64,000 bases of DNA, from assembly GCF_009497655.1 (NCBI RefSeq), contig NZ_CP023317.1, positions 1,269,501 through 1,333,500 on the forward strand, written 5' to 3'. The notes under the pieces were generated by a model. The model worked only from the letters and a program-made list of their open reading frames with translations. It was not told the origin of the DNA and did not search any database. This DNA comes from Priestia megaterium. GTDB lineage: Bacteria > Bacillota > Bacilli > Bacillales > Bacillaceae_H. Made by a program: the position numbers and the translations under genes. Shown here in pieces: positions 52,993-62,421 of this stretch; the first letter of the stretch is position 1; every line of letters begins with the position of its first letter.

Positions 52993-54156
52993 TTAACGTG
53001 ATTGACGAGATGTAAGATAAGCTTCAATTCGATCACAGGCTTCACGCAGCGTGTTCATGGAATACGCATACGACAGGCGTACATATCCTTCACCTTGGGA
53101 AGAAAAAGCGCTGCCGGGTACTAGTGCAACACCCGCTTCTTTGACTAACTCCAGGGCAAAATCAAATGAATTACTGTGGAAGTTCTGGATAGAAGGGAAG
53201 ATATAAAAAGCACCAGTCGGCTTTTCTACGTCAAATCCCATGTTTACTAGTCGGTTATACACATAATTCAGTCTTTGTTCGTATTCTTTTTTCATATCCA
53301 CCGCATCGTTTTTACCTGCTGTCAGTGCCTCGAGTGCAGCTGCTTGAGAGACAGAAGAAGCACAGCTCACGTTGTATTGATGAACTTTTAAAATATGTTT
53401 GGCTAAATAAGAAGGAGCAAATAAAAGACCAATTCGCCAGCCCGTCATGGAGTGAGACTTTGATACTCCGTTAATAACAATTGTTTTCTCTCTCATAGAT
53501 GAAATGGAGGCAATGGACTGATGTTTTTTATCAAAAACGAGCTCGCTGTATATTTCATCAGATAGTACAAAAATATTTTTATCGCTTAAAAGAGCGGAAA
53601 TTTCTTCTAATTCTTGCTGTGACAACGTCACGCCTGTAGGATTAGACGGATAAGGTAAGATGACGCATCTTGTTTTAGAGGTCAAATGTTGTTCGATTAA
53701 ATCCGCAGTTAGTCGAAATCCTGTTTCGGTTGTATCAATATGTACAGGTTTAGCGCCGTTTAACCGGATAAGCGGTTCGTATCCTGGATAAACAGGTCCA
53801 GGCAAGATAACTTCGGAATCTTCTTCTAAAATGGTGCGAAGAGCAATATCAATTGCTTGACTAGCTCCAATGGTCACAATTACTTCATCCGCTGGGTTAT
53901 AGTGCAAGTCATATTTTTCTTTGACAAATTGAGCTGCTGCCTCGCGCAGTTCGATTGTTCCAGCATTGTGGGTATAAGAAGTTTGGTTACCATCAATTGC
54001 AGATTTTGCCGCTTCTTTTACATGCTGTGGTGTTAAGAAGTCAGGTTGTCCAATTGTGAGGGATAAAACATCTTGGTATTGTGAGACCATATTATAAAAT
54101 GTACGTATTCCTGATAGTTCAATTTCTTTGACACGTTTATTGATTAAGTGCTCCAT
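52993..54156 (-). CDS. patA: PLP-dependent aminotransferase PatA
   Basis: A 387-residue fold-type I aminotransferase (class I/II). The PLP lysine is Lys233 in GVSKSHSMTGWRIG, with SNPTGV and SDEIYSEL also present. The opening MEHLINKRVKEIELSGIRTF closely matches B. subtilis PatA, which acts as N-acetyl-L,L-diaminopimelate aminotransferase in lysine and peptidoglycan precursor synthesis. Location next to cheV and ykyB also matches. Confidence 0.93.
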   Translation of the reverse strand: MEHLINKRVKEIELSGIRTFYNMVSQYQDVLSLTIGQPDFLTPQHVKEAAKSAIDGNQTSYTHNAGTIELREAAAQFVKEKYDLHYNPADEVIVTIGASQAIDIALRTILEEDSEVILPGPVYPGYEPLIRLNGAKPVHIDTTETGFRLTADLIEQHLTSKTRCVILPYPSNPTGVTLSQQELEEISALLSDKNIFVLSDEIYSELVFDKKHQSIASISSMREKTIVINGVSKSHSMTGWRIGLLFAPSYLAKHILKVHQYNVSCASSVSQAAALEALTAGKNDAVDMKKEYEQRLNYVYNRLVNMGFDVEKPTGAFYIFPSIQNFHSNSFDFALELVKEAGVALVPGSAFSSQGEGYVRLSYAYSMNTLREACDRIEAYLTSRQSR

Positions 54157-54210
54157 GGTTTCAAATCCTTCCGCGTATTTTCAACTCATTTTATCACAAT
54201 GAAAATAGGT

Positions 54211-54251
54211 AAAAAACCACTATTTGCGCATTTTGCAAATAGTGGTTTTAA
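54211..54251 (-). terminator. Terminator after the IDEAL-domain gene
   Basis: AAACCACTATTTGC and GCAAATAGTGGTTT form a 14-bp stem with A- and T-tracts. Confidence 0.88.
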
Positions 54252-54252
54252 G

Positions 54253-54474
54253 TTAGGTGTTATATAGCTTATTATAAGCAGTTGTTAGTTCATAAAATTG
54301 TTCTTCATCTCTGTTATCTAACGCATCGTCGATAAGAGATTTCAAATGCTGTTTATTAAAGTTTGTACTCATAGCCGTTAAAATACGATCAGCTTCTTTT
54401 GCGTAATAGTGTTGGTAAGGTGTGTACTGAGATGAGTGAGGATAGTGATTCATATTTTTTCGATAAGAACTCAT
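54253..54474 (-). CDS. IDEAL-domain protein
   Basis: A 73-residue cytoplasmic protein. A disordered N-terminal Tyr/His/Ser region (HYPHSSQYTPYQHYY) precedes the IDEAL-type motif LIDDALDNRDEEQFYEL (about 47-63). IDEAL domains occur at the C-termini of small Bacillus proteins such as YpiB and ComK-interacting factors; they probably mediate protein contacts. AGGAGG precedes the ATG. Function unknown. Confidence 0.78.
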   Translation of the reverse strand: MSSYRKNMNHYPHSSQYTPYQHYYAKEADRILTAMSTNFNKQHLKSLIDDALDNRDEEQFYELTTAYNKLYNT

Positions 54475-54643
54475 AACATAAACCTCCTTTTTTAAAATAA
54501 AACGCAGCTTCTATTATTTGAAATGTACCCTTTCTATATAGTTGTTAACCCTGTTTTTAACTGCGAATGTGCTAAGGTATGTGTTAGGAAATCAGAGGTT
54601 CCTTGCTTCACGTTCAATTCTAGATTCAAAAAAATAAGTGCAT

Positions 54644-54675
54644 AAAAAGACCTGCATATATATGCAGGTCTTGTA
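54644..54675 (-). terminator. Terminator after the 64-residue gene
   Basis: AGACCTGCATA and TATGCAGGTCT pair closely; a short A-tract on the left gives a minus-strand T-run. Confidence 0.75.
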
Positions 54676-54677
54676 TA

Positions 54678-54872
54678 TTAGTCAGTGTGTATTTGGCCTT
54701 CACGCCAATAAACGGGGGAAACGTAGCCAAAATCAACTTCATGATCGTCCAATGTGACAACGCAGTGATCAGAGCCTTCTTGTTCTTTAATATCTTGATA
54801 TACAGCTTCTTCTACGTTTTCAATAATGGTCATTTCATTATCGTCATTAAAAAGAATGACGGAGCCTTTCAT
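54678..54872 (-). CDS. Small acidic protein, 64 residues
   Basis: A soluble protein with no recognised domain, beginning MKGSVILFNDDNEMTIIENV and ending SPVYWREGQIHTD. AAGGTG precedes the ATG by 8 bases, and a terminator directly follows. Codon pattern and flanking signals support a real gene. Confidence 0.65.
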   Translation of the reverse strand: MKGSVILFNDDNEMTIIENVEEAVYQDIKEQEGSDHCVVTLDDHEVDFGYVSPVYWREGQIHTD

Positions 54873-54985
54873 ATTACGAACACCTTCTTTTAAGATTATT
54901 CATTCACTTTGTGTAGTATAAACCGTTTTGGCTGTAGAGTCCACAGCTATCTTCGATTTCTTGTTAAAAATTTGTGAACAGGCTT

Positions 54986-55585
54986 TTAGGAATGAATAAG
55001 AAACCCTCTAAATAGAAGAGTAACCGACTTGTCTATTCTTTCTTGAAGGGTAGCAGAGTCGGGTTGGTTAGTACACCAGTAGAGAAGGGTGCCAAAAAAA
55101 TTAAGTATAGCAATAGAAGCCATTTCTTCGGCAGGGATATCGACTATAAGTTCACCTCGGTCTTGTCCTGTTTGAAAAACTTTTGTAAAATGAGCGCGCA
55201 TTTTTTCAATTTGAAGAATTTCAGATTGTTGAAAGGAACTGTTGGTAATAGCAATATGAAACCAAGAACGGATTAGGTGAGGGTTCGCTTCTTCGTTTGA
55301 TTGTGCTAGTAATAAAAACAGTTGTTTAACAATGGCAGCAGTTGATTCTTCGGTTTGAAGGAGCTGTTCTAATTTATAGGAGATACGGTTTGTGAAATTA
55401 ATTCCAAGGTAGTGAAGAACTTCTTCTTTTGTTTTGAAGTAATTAAAAAATGTTCCCTTTGCTACACCCGCTTCATGCGTAATTTGAGACACAGTCGTTT
55501 TTTGATATCCCTGCTGTTGGAATAAAGAGATAGCTGCTTTTTGAATGCGTTTTTTTGTTTCTTCTTTTTGTAATCCTCTGTTCAT
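54986..55585 (-). CDS. TetR-family transcriptional regulator
   Basis: A 199-residue repressor with an N-terminal TetR helix-turn-helix (about 10-56, ISLFQQQGYQKTTVSQITHEAGVAKGTFFNYFKTKEEVL) and a helical ligand-binding domain. GAGGTG precedes the ATG. No efflux pump or enzyme gene is adjacent, so its target is unclear; autoregulation is possible. I could not define an operator with symmetry in its upstream region. Confidence 0.9.
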   Translation of the reverse strand: MNRGLQKEETKKRIQKAAISLFQQQGYQKTTVSQITHEAGVAKGTFFNYFKTKEEVLHYLGINFTNRISYKLEQLLQTEESTAAIVKQLFLLLAQSNEEANPHLIRSWFHIAITNSSFQQSEILQIEKMRAHFTKVFQTGQDRGELIVDIPAEEMASIAILNFFGTLLYWCTNQPDSATLQERIDKSVTLLFRGFLIHS

Positions 55586-55882
55586 AAATTACACCTCATT
55601 TGAATAGGAGTGGTCGTTTGACTCAAGTTCATAAGCTAGTATAGAGAAGTAAAGTAGAGCAAGTAAAAAACTGAGCAGAGGATAAGACGAAAGGGATCAA
55701 CGCTCATGTTTTTATATAGTATATAATATTCTGTTAATTCGTAAAACAATATTTTATGTATATGTTTTAGGGAAAAAGGATAATAAAATAAGAAAATTTT
55801 TCTTTACGGATATAAGAGGCGGTCACTATAATAGGAAATATGAACTATTAGATAAGCGGGTGAGATGAGAGGAGTAAGTGAT
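55586..55882. other. Divergent promoter region between TetR and cheV genes
   Basis: About 300 AT-rich bases. A stretch ACGGATAT near 55815 resembles a sigma-D -10 element but lacks a properly spaced TAAA. No other structure seen. Confidence 0.35.
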
Positions 55883-56788
55883 ATGAATCAAGATAAAGGA
55901 ATACTGTTAGAAAGTGGTACAAACGAACTGGAAATTGTCGAATTTGAGATAGGAAATGTTTTATTTGGCATCAATGTAGTAAAAGTTAGAGAGATTATTA
56001 ATCCCGTATCTATTACACCTGTTCCAAATGCGCATTCTTACATAGAAGGTATTATAGAGCTAAGAGGAGAAGTTCTTCCTGTCGTTGACATAGCAAAAGC
56101 GTTAAAAATGGAACCTTCAAATACGCCGGAAAAAGATAAGTTAATCGTCACAGAGTTCAATCAGCAAAAAATAGTCTTTCACACACACGCAGTAACGCAA
56201 ATTCACCGTATTTCTTGGAAAGAAATTGAGAAGCCTTCAGATTTGTATCAAGGTTTGGAAACGCAGATTACTGGAGTGGTAAAATTAAACGGGCAAATGC
56301 TTCTGCTGTTAGACTTCGAAAAGTTGATTTCTGATGTGAACCCTGATGCCGGTATTAATCAGTCGAAAATAAAAAAGCTAGGGGCTAGAGAACGTTCTAA
56401 TAAAAAGATTGTCGTGGCTGAAGACTCGCCGCTGCTGCGCCGAATGATTGAAGATACTCTTGCACAAGCAGGTTATGAGAACACGGAATTTTTCGAGAAC
56501 GGTGAGGAAGCATGGAACTATCTAAGCTCGGTGATCGATGAAGGAGTGGAAATCAGTGATCAAGTCCAGCTGCTTATTACAGATATAGAAATGCCGCAAA
56601 TGGATGGCCATCATTTAACTAAAAAAGTGAAAGAAAATCCTCAGCTTTCTATCCTTCCAGTTATTATTTTCTCTTCTCTTATCACAGAAGATTTACGTCA
56701 CAAGGGAAAAATGGTAGGAGCGGAAGGACAAGTAAGTAAGCCGGAAATCGGAGAGCTTGTTGAGTTGATTGATCTCTATATTTTGTAG
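55883..56788 (+). CDS. cheV: Chemotaxis coupling protein CheV
   Basis: A 301-residue fusion of a CheW-like domain (about 15-155; FGINVVKVREIINPV, GIIELRGEVLPVVDIAKAL) and a response-regulator domain (about 180-300) with phospho-acceptor Asp234 in ITDIEMPQMDG. CheV couples chemoreceptors to CheA and tunes adaptation. The start ATG at 55883 has GAGAGGAG upstream and fits the B. subtilis protein; an in-frame ATG 6 codons earlier is less suitable. No other chemotaxis genes lie in the window. Confidence 0.95.
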   Translation: MNQDKGILLESGTNELEIVEFEIGNVLFGINVVKVREIINPVSITPVPNAHSYIEGIIELRGEVLPVVDIAKALKMEPSNTPEKDKLIVTEFNQQKIVFHTHAVTQIHRISWKEIEKPSDLYQGLETQITGVVKLNGQMLLLLDFEKLISDVNPDAGINQSKIKKLGARERSNKKIVVAEDSPLLRRMIEDTLAQAGYENTEFFENGEEAWNYLSSVIDEGVEISDQVQLLITDIEMPQMDGHHLTKKVKENPQLSILPVIIFSSLITEDLRHKGKMVGAEGQVSKPEIGELVELIDLYIL

Positions 56789-56796
56789 GAAGACAA

Positions 56797-56836
56797 AAAA
56801 GTGCCTGAAAGCAGATTGCTCCACTTCAGGCACTTT
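56797..56836. terminator. Bidirectional terminator
   Basis: AAGTGCCTGAA and TTCAGGCACTT form an 11-bp stem between convergent cheV and ykyB. Confidence 0.85.
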
Positions 56837-56837
56837 T

Positions 56838-57305
56838 TTAAAAATAACTTTTACCCAGCGGTTTAAACACAGGTGCTTGCCGTTTTCTTGGAGTCGAAAC
56901 AGGGCTTTTAGCCGGCTGTACGAGATAACCCGTATATTTAGATAATAAGCGCTTCGCATAAGATAATGACATAGTCGTTTTGGGATTTCGATACTGATGG
57001 TTTAAATGGCCGAGGTGTGATAACTCTTTGAAGTCTTCTTTCTTTGGAGGCATATGGAAAAAGTAGTCTCCAACTGATACAAGTACATCTGATTTTTGTT
57101 GACTTTTACCAGGGTTTGGCGAAAAGTGAAGTCCTTCTTTTTTTGCTTTTCCTTCTAAAATTAGTTGATCTAATGCAATTTTCTTTAACGTATATAACTG
57201 CTTAGGATCAGGAGCAGCTTTTGCGTGACGATTTACAGTGAAAATAGCTTGTGCAATCTCAGATACAGACGGGGTCAAAGAGCCTTGTCCATTTGCTTGA
57301 GACAT
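56838..57305 (-). CDS. ykyB: YkyB-like protein
   Basis: A 155-residue basic soluble protein. VSEIAQAIFTVNRHAKAAPDPKQLY and LGHLNHQYRNPKTTMSLSYAKRLLSKY match B. subtilis YkyB, also located between cheV and ykuD. Function unknown. AGGGAGTG precedes the ATG. The ykuC gene that follows ykyB in B. subtilis is absent here. Confidence 0.9.
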   Translation of the reverse strand: MSQANGQGSLTPSVSEIAQAIFTVNRHAKAAPDPKQLYTLKKIALDQLILEGKAKKEGLHFSPNPGKSQQKSDVLVSVGDYFFHMPPKKEDFKELSHLGHLNHQYRNPKTTMSLSYAKRLLSKYTGYLVQPAKSPVSTPRKRQAPVFKPLGKSYF

Positions 57306-57559
57306 ACGTTCACTCCCTTTCTATCATATCAGCTGTTCAACCTATAAGGTGAAAGCTGATACGTTCATTATAGCGTGTCTTGTCCCATTTGAAAATAATT
57401 ACACGAAGAAGTATTTTGGTAATTAATGAAATTTCCTATGTATAGGGTTTGTTTTGTTACGCTTCCTTATACAAGTAAAGTGGAACAGCACGCCATACTT
57501 TCTATTTTTAAAAAATGCTGCTCGCACAGTTAAACAATCATTGATTAGTAAATCCCGAA
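57306..57559. other. Gap at the position of ykuC
   Basis: About 250 bp without a supported gene; a plus-strand frame starting near 57454 overlaps ykuD antisense and has no binding site. No terminator was seen after ykuD. Confidence 0.35.
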
Positions 57560-58072
57560 CTATTGAGCCATTCGTCGAGAGGGTCGAATATAAACACCAG
57601 TACCATTTGGCACAATTTGAGCTAGCTCATTTACTTGGGCATTATACATACGAATGCATCCTTTGGATACGGCTTTTCCAATAGAACTTGGATCATTTGT
57701 TCCGTGAATGCCATATGACTTTTTAGACAAGCTTAGCCACATTGTACCAAAAGGCCCCCCGGGGTTTGGTTCCCGGTTAACGATAACAAAGTCTCCAGTA
57801 GGGGTTGCGCTCAGCATTTTTCCTGCTGCAATGGGATAGACTTTTTGTATGATATTATTTCTTCGTAATTCAAGCTGTTTTTCAGCAATAAACACGTGGA
57901 TCGTGTAAGGAATGAGCTCTTTATCGGGGAGGTTTGGAATGATGATTACTTGCCCAGGCTTCAGCGCATGATGGCTTACAAAAGGATTAGCCATCCACAG
58001 GTCTTCAACCGGAATCCGGTAGTCACCTGAAACGCTTTGCCAGGTTTCACCGCGCTTTACTATATATCTCAT
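57560..58072 (-). CDS. ykuD: L,D-transpeptidase YkuD
   Basis: A 170-residue cell-wall enzyme: LysM domain (about 3-48, [18 protein letters not shown]) and a YkuD catalytic domain with His123 and Cys139 in [17 protein letters not shown]. It forms L,D crosslinks in peptidoglycan; in B. subtilis it is a sporulation (mother-cell) protein located in the spore. No signal peptide is visible, as in B. subtilis. AAAGGAG precedes the ATG. Confidence 0.95.
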   Translation of the reverse strand: MRYIVKRGETWQSVSGDYRIPVEDLWMANPFVSHHALKPGQVIIIPNLPDKELIPYTIHVFIAEKQLELRRNNIIQKVYPIAAGKMLSATPTGDFVIVNREPNPGGPFGTMWLSLSKKSYGIHGTNDPSSIGKAVSKGCIRMYNAQVNELAQIVPNGTGVYIRPSRRMAQ

Positions 58073-58174
58073 TAACTTCGCTCCTTTGATATATGACTAT
58101 GCTGTAACAGTATACGATTGAAAAAAGTAAAAGTGACTTTTTAAAGTTATTTTGAAAAAGGTGTTGAAATTACA

Positions 58175-59701
58175 TTGACTTATAAGCATGGACTGATTGA
58201 TATAGGTTCAAATACGATACGCCTTGTTATTTATGAATACAAAAAAGGCAGAGGGTTTAAGCAAATTGAAAACGTGAAAGTAGCTGCACGGATTCGAAAT
58301 TATTTAGATAAAGAAGGAGTGTTAACGGCTAAAGGAATACATACCTTGCTTGATACGCTTAAAACGTTTGGAGTTATTACCAAGCATTATCAGCTGCTGC
58401 GCGTTACCTGTGTGGCCACAGCTACCATCCGTCAAGCGACTAATGCAAAAGAAGTTCTAGCCCTTGTAAAAAAAGAAACGGGCTTTTCTATTCAACTATT
58501 GTCTGAATATGAAGAAGCGTATTACGGCTTTGTTGCAGTTATTCATTCCACTTCGATCGAAGAAGCCATTACAATTGACATTGGCGGGGGAAGTACGGAA
58601 GTTACATATTTTCGCAATCGAGAGTTAGTGCAGTACCACAGCTTTCCATTCGGTGCCTTATCTCTACGTCTGCAGTTCGTCAAAGGCAATATTCCCACTG
58701 CAGAAGAAAAAGCGAAAATCCGGGATTTCGTGATCCGGCATTTCCATGCTGTCCCTTGGCTTTTAAATCGTCATGTGCCGATTGTAGCAATTGGAGGAAG
58801 TGCAAGAAGTATGGTGCAACTGCATCAAGGTTTTATCCACTATCCTCTCGCGGGGCTGCATCAATATGATATGAATTTAGCTGATATATTGCATGTGAAA
58901 TCTGCTATAGGCTCGTTGTCTTATCACAATCTTCAAAAGCTAGACCGCTTGTCAAACGATCGTGCGGATACAATTTTGCCAGCGATTGAAGTATTTCAAT
59001 CATTATATGAAACAGTGAACGCGACTCGCTTCATCCTAAGCCGCAAAGGCTTGAGAGAAGGGGTGTTATTTAAAGAAGCATCTGATGCTAATATCCAGCC
59101 AATGTACCTCGATGTCATACAGCAAAGTTTTCAAGAAATAATGGAAGAGTTTGAAGTAAGTAAAGATTACGTCAAACAGCTTACGCGCACAGCTAGTATG
59201 ATGTTTCAGCATCTTAGGGAGCAGGGACCGGTTGAGTTAAAAGAGGATGACTTAGCGCTTCTTATAAAAGCTGCGCAAGTGTATGATATAGGAAAGTATA
59301 TTGATGCGGAATCAAGCAGCCAGCATACGTTTTATGTGCTTGCTAATCGTACAATAGATGGAATTTCACATAGAGAACGTTTAAAGCTGGCACTTGTTTC
59401 TTCATATAAAGGGAAGTCTTCTTTTAGGAAATATGTTGCTCCTTTTAAAAAGTGGTTAACAAAAGACGAACAAAAAAAAGTCCAGCTGCTCGGTGCACTT
59501 TTAAAAATAGCTGATGGCTTACATGCAACAAAGCGAAATGTTGTTCAACATATTGATGTGAAAAGCGATGAAAACACAGTGACGATTAAACTATTATGTA
59601 CAAAAACCTTTCTTCCTGAACAATATCAGGCTGAAAAACAGAAAAAGCATCTAGAAAAAGTAGTGAAAAAAAATATTGTTCTTGAATTTACTAAGCTTTA
59701 G
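58175..59701 (+). CDS. ppx: Exopolyphosphatase (Ppx/GppA family)
   Basis: A 508-residue phosphatase with ASKHA ATPase fold: DIGSNTIRLVIYE at the start and IDIGGGSTEVTYF near residue 138, plus a C-terminal HD-like domain (about 320-500). It hydrolyses terminal phosphates from polyphosphate; a pppGpp phosphatase role is possible. The start is TTG at 58175, 11 bases after AAAGGTG. It is followed by ppk after 73 bases, forming a polyphosphate synthesis and degradation pair. Confidence 0.92.
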   Translation: MTYKHGLIDIGSNTIRLVIYEYKKGRGFKQIENVKVAARIRNYLDKEGVLTAKGIHTLLDTLKTFGVITKHYQLLRVTCVATATIRQATNAKEVLALVKKETGFSIQLLSEYEEAYYGFVAVIHSTSIEEAITIDIGGGSTEVTYFRNRELVQYHSFPFGALSLRLQFVKGNIPTAEEKAKIRDFVIRHFHAVPWLLNRHVPIVAIGGSARSMVQLHQGFIHYPLAGLHQYDMNLADILHVKSAIGSLSYHNLQKLDRLSNDRADTILPAIEVFQSLYETVNATRFILSRKGLREGVLFKEASDANIQPMYLDVIQQSFQEIMEEFEVSKDYVKQLTRTASMMFQHLREQGPVELKEDDLALLIKAAQVYDIGKYIDAESSSQHTFYVLANRTIDGISHRERLKLALVSSYKGKSSFRKYVAPFKKWLTKDEQKKVQLLGALLKIADGLHATKRNVVQHIDVKSDENTVTIKLLCTKTFLPEQYQAEKQKKHLEKVVKKNIVLEFTKL

Positions 59702-59774
59702 AATAACGCTGGATCGGTTAGAATATTCAGTATAGCTAACTAGATTAAATTCATTATCCTGGAAGGTGAGGCTA

Positions 59775-61898
59775 ATGTTAGAAAGTAATCGCACTTATAA
59801 GCAAACCATACAAGTGGCTGATTCAGCTTATTACAATAATCGTGAATTGAGCTGGCTGGCCTTTAACAAGCGGGTGCTGGAAGAAGCTGTAGATACGAAA
59901 AACCCTTTGCTTGAGCGATTTAAATTTCTAGGGATTTTCAGTTCGAATCTGGATGAGTTTTTTATGATTCGGGTAGCGGGGTTAAAAGATCAGGTGAAGG
60001 CTGGATTTAACAAACCCGAAAACAAAGCAGGCTTAACTCCTACACAGCAGCTATTCTCTATCTCCAAACAAAACCACGAGCTTGTCAAGCAGCGGTATGA
60101 TACGTATATTCACACACTTCTTCCCGAATTACAGAAATACGGTGTGGAAATCATTTCGGTTGAAAAGCTGGAGAAATCAAATCTAGATAAGCTTGAACAG
60201 TATTTTGACGAGCAAATCTTTCCCGTATTAACTCCTATGGCTATTGATACATACCGGCCGTTTCCTATGTTGATGAATAAAAGCTTGAACTTAGCAGTCG
60301 TCCTTTCAGAAAAGTTAAATGATGAGCAGCAAATTGCCGAGATAAAAGGAAGACTAGCTATCGTTCAAGTACCTTCGATGCTAACGCGCTATATTGAAAT
60401 AGCTACGTCAGATTCTACCCGTCTATTTGTATTGCTAGAGGATGTGATTGCCTATTTTATTAAAAAGTTGTTTAAGGGATACTGCGTTTCTTCCGTTTCT
60501 CAATTTCGAATTACCCGCAACGCAGATATGACTATTCACGAAGAAGACGCTCAAGATTTATTAAAAGAGATTGAAGAAGAGTTGCAGAAACGAAAATGGG
60601 GAGCGGCTGTTCGGCTTGAGATTAAGAGTCCATACGATCAGGGTGTACTAGCGTATTTAAAGTCAGTCCTTGAAATTGACGATGAAGATGTGTATGAGAT
60701 CAAAGAACAGTTGGATTTAACCAGTTTGTTTTCGTTTTATAGATTACTTAAATCTACCCATGAAGAGCTCGCTGAAAAAGCCTTTATTCCTAAGGTTACA
60801 ACACAGTTACACCCGGATCAAAATGTTTTCGATCAAATGATTCAAAGAGACATTTTGCTTCACCATCCTTATGAATCGTTTAAGCCGGTGCTTGACTTTG
60901 TTAACTGTGCAGCAGACGATGAAAATGTGCTTGCTATTAAGCAGACGTTATATAGGGTAAGCGGAGATTCTCCCGTTATTAAAGCATTAAAACGAGCGGC
61001 TGCAAAAGGTAAACAAGTGACGGTACTAGTTGAACTAAAAGCAAGGTTTGATGAAGAGAATAATGTGCAATGGGCTAAAGAGCTAGAGCGGGCAGGATGC
61101 CACGTGATATATGGAATGACGCATTTAAAAACGCATGGTAAAATTACGCTCGTGGTGAGAAGAGAAGGAGAGCATATTAAGCGATTTGTTCATCTTGGTA
61201 CTGGGAATTACAACGATGCGACGGCAAAGATCTATACGGATATAAGTCTTTTTACTGTCAACCAAAACATCGGGATAGATGCGGCCAATTTTTTTAATTA
61301 CTTAAGTGGCTATACGCAAAAACCAGTATATCATCATTTATCCGTTGCACCATTTGATATAAGAAACGATTTTTTGCATCTCATTGATCAGGAAATCCAG
61401 TATCACAGACGGTATGGCAATGGAAGAATCATTGGGAAAATGAACTCATTGACGGATAAAATTTTAATTATGAAGCTATATGAAGCTTCTATAGCGGGTG
61501 TGACAATCGAACTCATTGTTAGAGGAGCGTGCTGCTTGCGCCCTCAAATTCAAGGCGTTAGCGAGAATATCAGAGTAAGAAGCATTGTCGGACGATTTTT
61601 AGAACATAGCCGAATTTATTATTTTCATCATAATAAACAGGAAAAGTTTTTCTTTTCATCTGCAGATATGATGACAAGAAATATGGTGAAACGAGTAGAA
61701 ATTTTATTTCCTATCTTGGATACACATTTGAAAAAAAAAGTGTGGAAGTGGCTTGAAGTTATGCTTGCTGATAATGTAAAAGCACGAGAACAAGATCAAG
61801 AAGGGAATTATCATTACGTCATAAAAAAAGAACATGAGCTCTCTATTAATAGCCAAGAGATCTTTTGTCAATATGCTCTTTGCGACGATCAAGAATAA
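59775..61898 (+). CDS. ppk: Polyphosphate kinase Ppk1
   Basis: A 707-residue enzyme making polyphosphate from ATP. The N-terminal NRELSWLAFNKRVLEEA, the catalytic His region in THLKTHGKI and the later HHNKQEKFFFSSADMM are PPK1 hallmarks. AAGGTGAG precedes the ATG at 59775; a GTG three codons earlier overlaps this site. Co-transcribed with ppx; no Pho box was recognised upstream. Confidence 0.95.
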   Translation: MLESNRTYKQTIQVADSAYYNNRELSWLAFNKRVLEEAVDTKNPLLERFKFLGIFSSNLDEFFMIRVAGLKDQVKAGFNKPENKAGLTPTQQLFSISKQNHELVKQRYDTYIHTLLPELQKYGVEIISVEKLEKSNLDKLEQYFDEQIFPVLTPMAIDTYRPFPMLMNKSLNLAVVLSEKLNDEQQIAEIKGRLAIVQVPSMLTRYIEIATSDSTRLFVLLEDVIAYFIKKLFKGYCVSSVSQFRITRNADMTIHEEDAQDLLKEIEEELQKRKWGAAVRLEIKSPYDQGVLAYLKSVLEIDDEDVYEIKEQLDLTSLFSFYRLLKSTHEELAEKAFIPKVTTQLHPDQNVFDQMIQRDILLHHPYESFKPVLDFVNCAADDENVLAIKQTLYRVSGDSPVIKALKRAAAKGKQVTVLVELKARFDEENNVQWAKELERAGCHVIYGMTHLKTHGKITLVVRREGEHIKRFVHLGTGNYNDATAKIYTDISLFTVNQNIGIDAANFFNYLSGYTQKPVYHHLSVAPFDIRNDFLHLIDQEIQYHRRYGNGRIIGKMNSLTDKILIMKLYEASIAGVTIELIVRGACCLRPQIQGVSENIRVRSIVGRFLEHSRIYYFHHNKQEKFFFSSADMMTRNMVKRVEILFPILDTHLKKKVWKWLEVMLADNVKAREQDQEGNYHYVIKKEHELSINSQEIFCQYALCDDQE

Positions 61899-61901
61899 CA
61901 T

Positions 61902-61928
61902 AAAAAAAGCCGAGTGCTCGGCTTTTTA
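61902..61928. terminator. Terminator after ppk
   Basis: AAGCCGAG and CTCGGCTT with A- and T-tracts; shared with the convergent glycine-rich gene. Confidence 0.85.
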
Positions 61929-61937
61929 GTCATGTTA

Positions 61938-62276
61938 TTATCTAGGAATGGGACCACCAGGACCGTATCCAGGTCCGTAGTATGTGTTATAAACAGGAGC
62001 ACCGCCTCCATAACCGGCACCAGGGTAGCCTCCTCCAGAAAATCCAACGCCTCCAAAGCCGGCACCAGGGTAGCCTCCTCCAGGAAATCCACCGCCGTAA
62101 AACGGAACTGGATAAGGATAAGGTGGTGGACAGCACCCAGGTCTGCCTCCAAAACCGCCAACAGCTAGTCCGCCAAGCAGCCCACCAGCTAAGCCAGCAA
62201 CAAAAGGAAATCCAAAAAAGCGCTCGTCACCATTTGGAATATTACGATATCCTGTATAGGGATATTGATAGTACAT
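61938..62276 (-). CDS. Glycine/proline/tyrosine-rich low-complexity protein
   Basis: A 112-residue protein. After MYYQYPYTGYRNIPNGDERF it has a Gly/Ala hydrophobic stretch (GFPFVAGLAGGLLGGLAVGGFGG), a CC pair in RPGCCPPPYP and repeated GGGYPGAGFGG / GGGYPGAGYGG units. AAGGAGG precedes the ATG. The style resembles spore-surface proteins and is similar in organisation (Gly-rich membrane-like segment, Pro/Tyr tail) to the gene at 26.2 kb, but in different order. DNA repeats may make length strain-variable. Confidence 0.7.
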   Translation of the reverse strand: MYYQYPYTGYRNIPNGDERFFGFPFVAGLAGGLLGGLAVGGFGGRPGCCPPPYPYPVPFYGGGFPGGGYPGAGFGGVGFSGGGYPGAGYGGGAPVYNTYYGPGYGPGGPIPR

Positions 62277-62396
62277 AATTTAACCTCCTTGTCAGTTGTC
62301 TTTGTAGTGTATGGCTGAACGGAAGCTTTTGAGCCTGGTTTATTTCTTTAAGACTAGAATTAGGCGGTCACGATCAGCTAAAAAAAGACAATCAAC

Positions 62397-62421
62397 ATAA
62401 AAACGCCCTGTAAGGGCGTTT
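62397..62421 (-). terminator. Terminator after ykuE
   Basis: AAACGCCCT-GTA-AGGGCGTTT just past the stop codon, with T-runs either way. Confidence 0.85.

Noticed and set aside
55790-55825. Sigma-D promoter for cheV
   Set aside because: ACGGATAT is near the -10 consensus, but no TAAA lies at 15 bases; the match is too weak to call.
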